The notes under the pieces are model-generated. The model was not told the origin of the DNA. It saw only the letters and a list, made by a program, of their open reading frames with translations, and searched no databases. DNA of 15,000 bases, from positions 2,138,687-2,153,686 of the forward strand of contig NC_135557.1 of assembly GCF_964340395.1 (NCBI RefSeq), read 5' to 3'. A program made the translations under genes and the position numbers. Source of the DNA: Glandiceps talaboti. Taxonomy: Eukaryota; Hemichordata; Enteropneusta; Spengelidae. Position 1 is the stretch's first letter, and every line of letters begins with the position of its first letter. Shown piece by piece: positions 10,636 through 15,000 of this stretch.

Positions 10636-12240
10636 TTTATTATTAATATCTCACTATGGACCTTTTACTTACCATAGTCATAGTGGTTTTAAGTCAATAT
10701 CTCAATTATTAATATTAATATCTCACTATGGACCTTTTACTTACCATAGTCATAGTGGTTTTAAGTCAATATCTTAAGTATTAATATTAATATCTCACTA
10801 TGGACCTTTTACTTACCATAGTCATAGTGGTTTTAAGTCATTATCTTAATTATTAATATTAATATCTCACTATGGACCTTTTACTTACCATAGTCATAGT
10901 GGATTTAAGTCATTATCTTAATTATTAATATTAATATCTCACTATGGACCTTTTACTTATCATAGTCATAGTGGTTTTAAGTCAATATCTTAATTATTAA
11001 TATTAATATATCACTATGGACCTTTTACTTACCATAGTCAAAGTGGTTTTAAGTCAATATCTTAAGTATTAATATTAATATCTCACTATGGACCTTTTAC
11101 TTACCATAGTCATAGTTGTTTTAAGTCAATGTCTTAAGTATTAATATTAATATCTCACTATGGACCTTTTACTTATCATAGTCATAGTGATTTTAAGTCA
11201 TTATCTCAATTATTAATATTAATATCTCACTATGGACCTTTTACTTACCATAGTCATAGTGGTTTTAAGTCAATATCTTAAGTATTAATATTAATATCTC
11301 ACTATGGACCTTTTACTTACCATAGTCATAGTTGTTTTAAGTCAACATCTAAAGTATTAATATTAATATCTCACTATGGATCTTTTACTTATCATAGTCA
11401 TAGTGGTTTTAAGTCATTATCTTAAGTATTAATATTAATATCTCACTATGGACAATTTACTTATCATAGTCATAGTGATTTTAAGTCAATATCTTAAGTA
11501 TTAATATTAATATCTCACTATGGACCTTTTACTTACCATAGTCATAGTGGTTTTAAGTCAATATCTTAAGTATTAATATAAATATCTCACTATGGACCTT
11601 TTACTTACCATAGTCATAGTGGTTTTAAGTCAATATCTTAATTATTAATATTAATATCTTACTATGGACCTTTTACTTACCATAGTCATAGTGGTTTTAA
11701 GTCATTATCTCAATTATTAATATAAATATTTCACTATGGACCTTTTACTTACCATAGTCATAGTGGTTTTAAGTCAATATCTTAAGTATTAATATTAATA
11801 TCTCACTATGGACCTTTTACTTATCATAGTCATAGTGATTTTAAGTCAATATCTTAAGTATTAATATTAATATCTCACTATGGACCTTTTACTTACCATA
11901 GTCATAGTGGTTTTAAGTCATTATCTTAAGTATTGATATAAATATTTCACTATGGACCTTTTACTTACCATTGTCATAGTGGTTTTAAGTCAATATCTTA
12001 TGTATTAATATTAATATCTCACTATGGACCTTTTACTTACCATAGTCATAGTGGTTTTAAGTCAATATCTTAAGTATTAATATTAATATCTCACTATGGA
12101 CCTTTTACTTACCATAGTCATAGTGGTTTTAAGTCATTATCTTAAGTATTAATATTAATATCTCACTATGGACCTTTTACTTATCATAGTCATAGTGATT
12201 TTAAGTCAATATCTTAAGTATTAATATTAATATCTCACTA

Positions 12241-13690
12241 TGGACCTTTTACTTACCATAGTCATAGTGGTTTTAAGTCATTATCTTAAGTATTGATATA
12301 AATATTTCACTATGGACCTTTTACTTACCATAGTCATAGTGGTTTTAAGTCAACATCTTAAGTATTAATATTAATATCTCACTATGGACCTTTTACTTAC
12401 CATAGTCATAGTGGTTATAAGTCATTATCTTAATTATTAATATTAATATCTCACTATGGACCTTTTACTTACCATAGTCATAGTGGTTTTAAGTCAATAT
12501 CTTAATTATTAATATTAATATCTCACTATGGACCTTTTACTTACCATCGTCATAGTGGTTTTAAGTCATTATCTAATGTATTAATATTAATATCTCACTA
12601 TGGACCTTTTACTTACCATAGTCATAGTGGTTTTAAGTCAATATCTTAAGTATTAATATTAATATATCACTATGGACCTTTTACTTACCATAGTCATAGT
12701 GGTTTTAAGTCAATATCTTAAGTATTAATATTAATATCTCACTATGGACCTTTTACTTATCATAGTCATGGTGGTTTTAAGTCATTATCTTAAGTATTAA
12801 TATTAATATCTCACTATGGACCTTTTACTTACCATAGTCACAGTGGTTTTAAGTCAATATCTTAAATATTAATATTAATATCTCACTATGGACCTTTTAC
12901 TTATCATAGTCATAGTGGTTTTAAGTCAATATCTTAATTATTAATATTAATATCTCACTATGGACCTTTTACTTACCATAGTCATAGTGGTTTTAAGTCA
13001 TTATCTTAAGTATTGATATAAATATTTCACTATGGACCTTTTACTTACCATAGTCATAGTGGTTTTAAGTCAACATCTTAAGTATTAATATTAATATCTC
13101 ACTATGGACCTTTTACTTACCATAGTCATAGTGGTTTTAAGTCATTATCTTAATTATTAATATTAATATCTCACTATGGACCTTTTACTTACCATAGTCA
13201 TAGTGGTTTTAAGTCAATATCTTAATTATTAATATTAATATCTCACTATGGACCTTTTACTTACCATCGTCATAGTGGTTTTAAGTCATTATCTAATGTA
13301 TTAATATTAATATCTCACTATGGACCTTTTACTTACCATAGTCATAGTGGTTTTAAGTCAATATCTTAAGTATTAATATTAATATATCACTATGGACCTT
13401 TTACTTACCATAGTCATAGTGGTTTTAAGTCAATATCTTAAGTATTAATATTAATATCTCACTATGGACCTTTTACTTATCATAGTCATGGTGGTTTTAA
13501 GTCATTATCTTAAGTATTAATATTAATATCTCACTATGGACCTTTTACTTACCATAGTCACAGTGGTTTTAAGTCAATATCTTAAATATTAATATTTCAC
13601 TATGGACCTTTTACTTATCATAGTCATAGTGGTTTTAAGTCAATATCTTAATTATTAATATTAATATCTCACTATGGACCTTTTACTTAC
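12241..13690. repeat. 720-bp higher-order tandem duplication inside the 72-bp array
   Basis: The block of ten 72-bp units from 12241 is repeated from 12961 at an offset of 720. Line-by-line reading shows one substitution (GGTTATAAG at about 12417 versus GGTTTTAAG) and one 6-bp deletion in the right copy (near 13591). Private variants shared by the two copies include CCATCGTCATAG with ATCTAATGTA, AATATATCAC, CATGGTGG, and CACAGTGG with CTTAAATATT. The right copy loses the match near 13690. Confidence 0.93.
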
Positions 13691-14235
13691 CATAGTCATA
13701 GTGGTTTTAAGTCAATATCTTAAGTATTAATATTAATATCTCACTATGGCTCTTTTACTTATCATAGTCATAGTGGTTTTAAGTCAATATCTTAAGTATT
13801 AATATTAATATCTCACTATGGACCTTTTACTTACGATAGTCATAGTGGTTTTAAGTCAATATCTTAAGTATTAATATTAATATCTCACTATGGACCTTTT
13901 ACTTACCATAGTCATAGTTGTTTTAAGTCAATGTCTTAAGTATTAATATTAATATCTCACTATGGACCTTTTACTTATCATAGTGATAGTGATTTTAAGT
14001 CATTATCTCAATTATTAATATTAATATCTCACTATGGACCTTTTACTTACCATAGTCATAGTGGTTTTAAGTCAATATCTTAAGTATTAATATTAATATC
14101 TCACTATGGACCTTTTACTTACCATAGTCATAGTTGTTTTAAGTCAATATCTTAAGTATTAATATTAATATATCACCATGGACCTTTTACTTACCATAGT
14201 CATAGTGGTTTTAAGTCAATATCTTAATTATTAAT

Positions 14236-14850
14236 ATTAATATCTCACTATGGCTCTTTTACTTACCATAGTCATAGTGGTTTTAAGTCATTATCTCAAT
14301 TATTAATATTAATATCTCACTATGGACCTTTTACTTATGATAGTCATAGTGGTTTTAAGTCATTATCTCAATTATTAATATTAATATCTCACTATGGCTC
14401 TTTTACTTACCATAGTCATAGTTGTTTTAAGTCATTATCTCAATTATTAATATTAATATCTCACTATGGACCTTTTACTTATGATAGTCATAGTGGTTTT
14501 AAGTCATTATCTCAATTATTAATATTAATATCTCACTATGGCTCTTTTACTTACCATAGTCATAGTTGTTTTAAGTCAATATCTTAAGAATTAATATTAA
14601 TATCTCACTATGGACCTTTTACTTAAGATATTCATAGTGGTTTTAAGTCATTATCTCAATTATTAATATTAATATCTCACTATGGCTCTTTTACTTACCA
14701 TAGTCATAGTTGTTTTAAGTCAATATCTTAAGTATTAATATTAATATCTCACTATGGACCTTTTACTTATGATAGTCATAGTGGTTTTAAGTCATTATCT
14801 CAATTATTAATATTAATATCTCACTATGGACCTTTTACTTATCATAGTCA
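14236..14850. repeat. 144-bp dimeric higher-order repeat at the right end of the array
   Basis: Two unit types alternate. Type 1 has TATGGCTCTTTTAC with CCATAGTCATAG (usually GTTG), and type 2 has TATGGACCTTTTAC with ATGATAGTCATAGTGG. GGCTC types fall near 14252, 14396, 14540 and 14684, with GGACC/ATGAT (once AAGAT) types between them. The period is therefore 144 in this part of the array. Confidence 0.88.
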
Positions 14851-15000
14851 TAGTTGTTTTAAGTCATTATCTTAAGTATTAATATAAATATTTCACTATG
14901 GACCTTTTACTTATCATATTCGTAGTGGTTTTATTTCATAATCTCAATTATCATTATTGCCTAAAATTAACTAAATATTTCAATGAAAAAATGGTTGGCA

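Larger units (their letters stand above)
10636..14957. repeat. 72-bp satellite array, 60 units
   Basis: A complete array with both edges in the window. The word TATGG of the core CTCACTATGGACC falls at 10655 and finally at 14897. This distance of 4242 bases plus one 6-bp deletion (near 13591) equals 59 periods of exactly 72, so there are 60 units and no other net length change. Each unit has a palindromic AT block (TATTAATATTAATA), the core CACTATGGACCTTTTACTTA, then CCATAGTCATAGTGG, TTTTAAGTCA and a variable ATCTTAAG/ATCTCAAT end. Units differ by a few substitutions at preferred sites. The outermost units decay (left edge TTTATTATTAATATC, right edge TTATTTCATAATCTC). All six frames are closed within a unit. 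Confidence 0.98.

Noticed and set aside
10636-14957. CRISPR-like array (regular period, 60 repeats)
   Set aside because: There are no unique spacers. The whole 72-bp unit is repeated with substitutions, and the context is eukaryotic, so it is a satellite.

Overview
The window is metazoan nuclear DNA, most likely from a marine invertebrate. It holds one multi-exon gene with canonical GT-AG introns, an eroded eukaryotic Crypton-type transposon, and very abundant satellite and microsatellite DNA. The phylum cannot be fixed from sequence alone. The frequent acatgta words and several dispersed-repeat styles suggest a lophotrochozoan or invertebrate deuterostome, but that is only an impression.

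Layout from left to right. Positions 1-841 are the right end of a 28-bp tandem array of about 30 units. Positions 842-5095 show no convincing coding sequence. They hold a 13-bp minisatellite, a poly-G/poly-C repeat, a set of old diverged repeats of about 220 bp (1741-2700), a TGACCCCC-type short repeat, a dispersed-repeat-like block with an inverted pair of YY1-like motifs (4247-4271), and AT, CTGA and GATT microsatellites.

Positions 5096-8089 (+ strand) carry the 3' five coding exons of a secreted-type gene. Its product has an LDL-receptor class A module followed by a complete CAP (SCP/TAPS) domain of the GAPR-1/GLIPR2 type. The five exons join into one uninterrupted 238-codon reading frame. 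The exon with the start codon and signal peptide was not found. All four internal introns are phase 1, and three of them are loaded with tetranucleotide or G-rich tandem repeats. A 3' UTR with an AATAAA signal follows (8459-8464).

Positions 8915-9939 (- strand) are a broken Crypton-like tyrosine recombinase (the KIAA1958/QRICH1/ZMYM-related DUF3504 group), with two in-frame stops, a frameshift, a Lys in place of the expected box-I Arg, and no catalytic Tyr end. After a GA/CAGA microsatellite (10186-10306), the right third (about 10636-14957) is a 72-bp satellite. It has exactly 60 units in strict register apart from one 6-bp deletion. It contains nested higher-order duplications (720-bp, 360-bp and 144-bp periods), and most units carry a consensus-like splice donor on the minus strand.

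The gene, the dead transposon and the satellites show no functional link beyond proximity. The observations most worth following are the (CAGA)n/(TCTG)n complementary pair in introns 1 and 3, which flanks two frame-neutral exons, and the structure of the 72-bp satellite.
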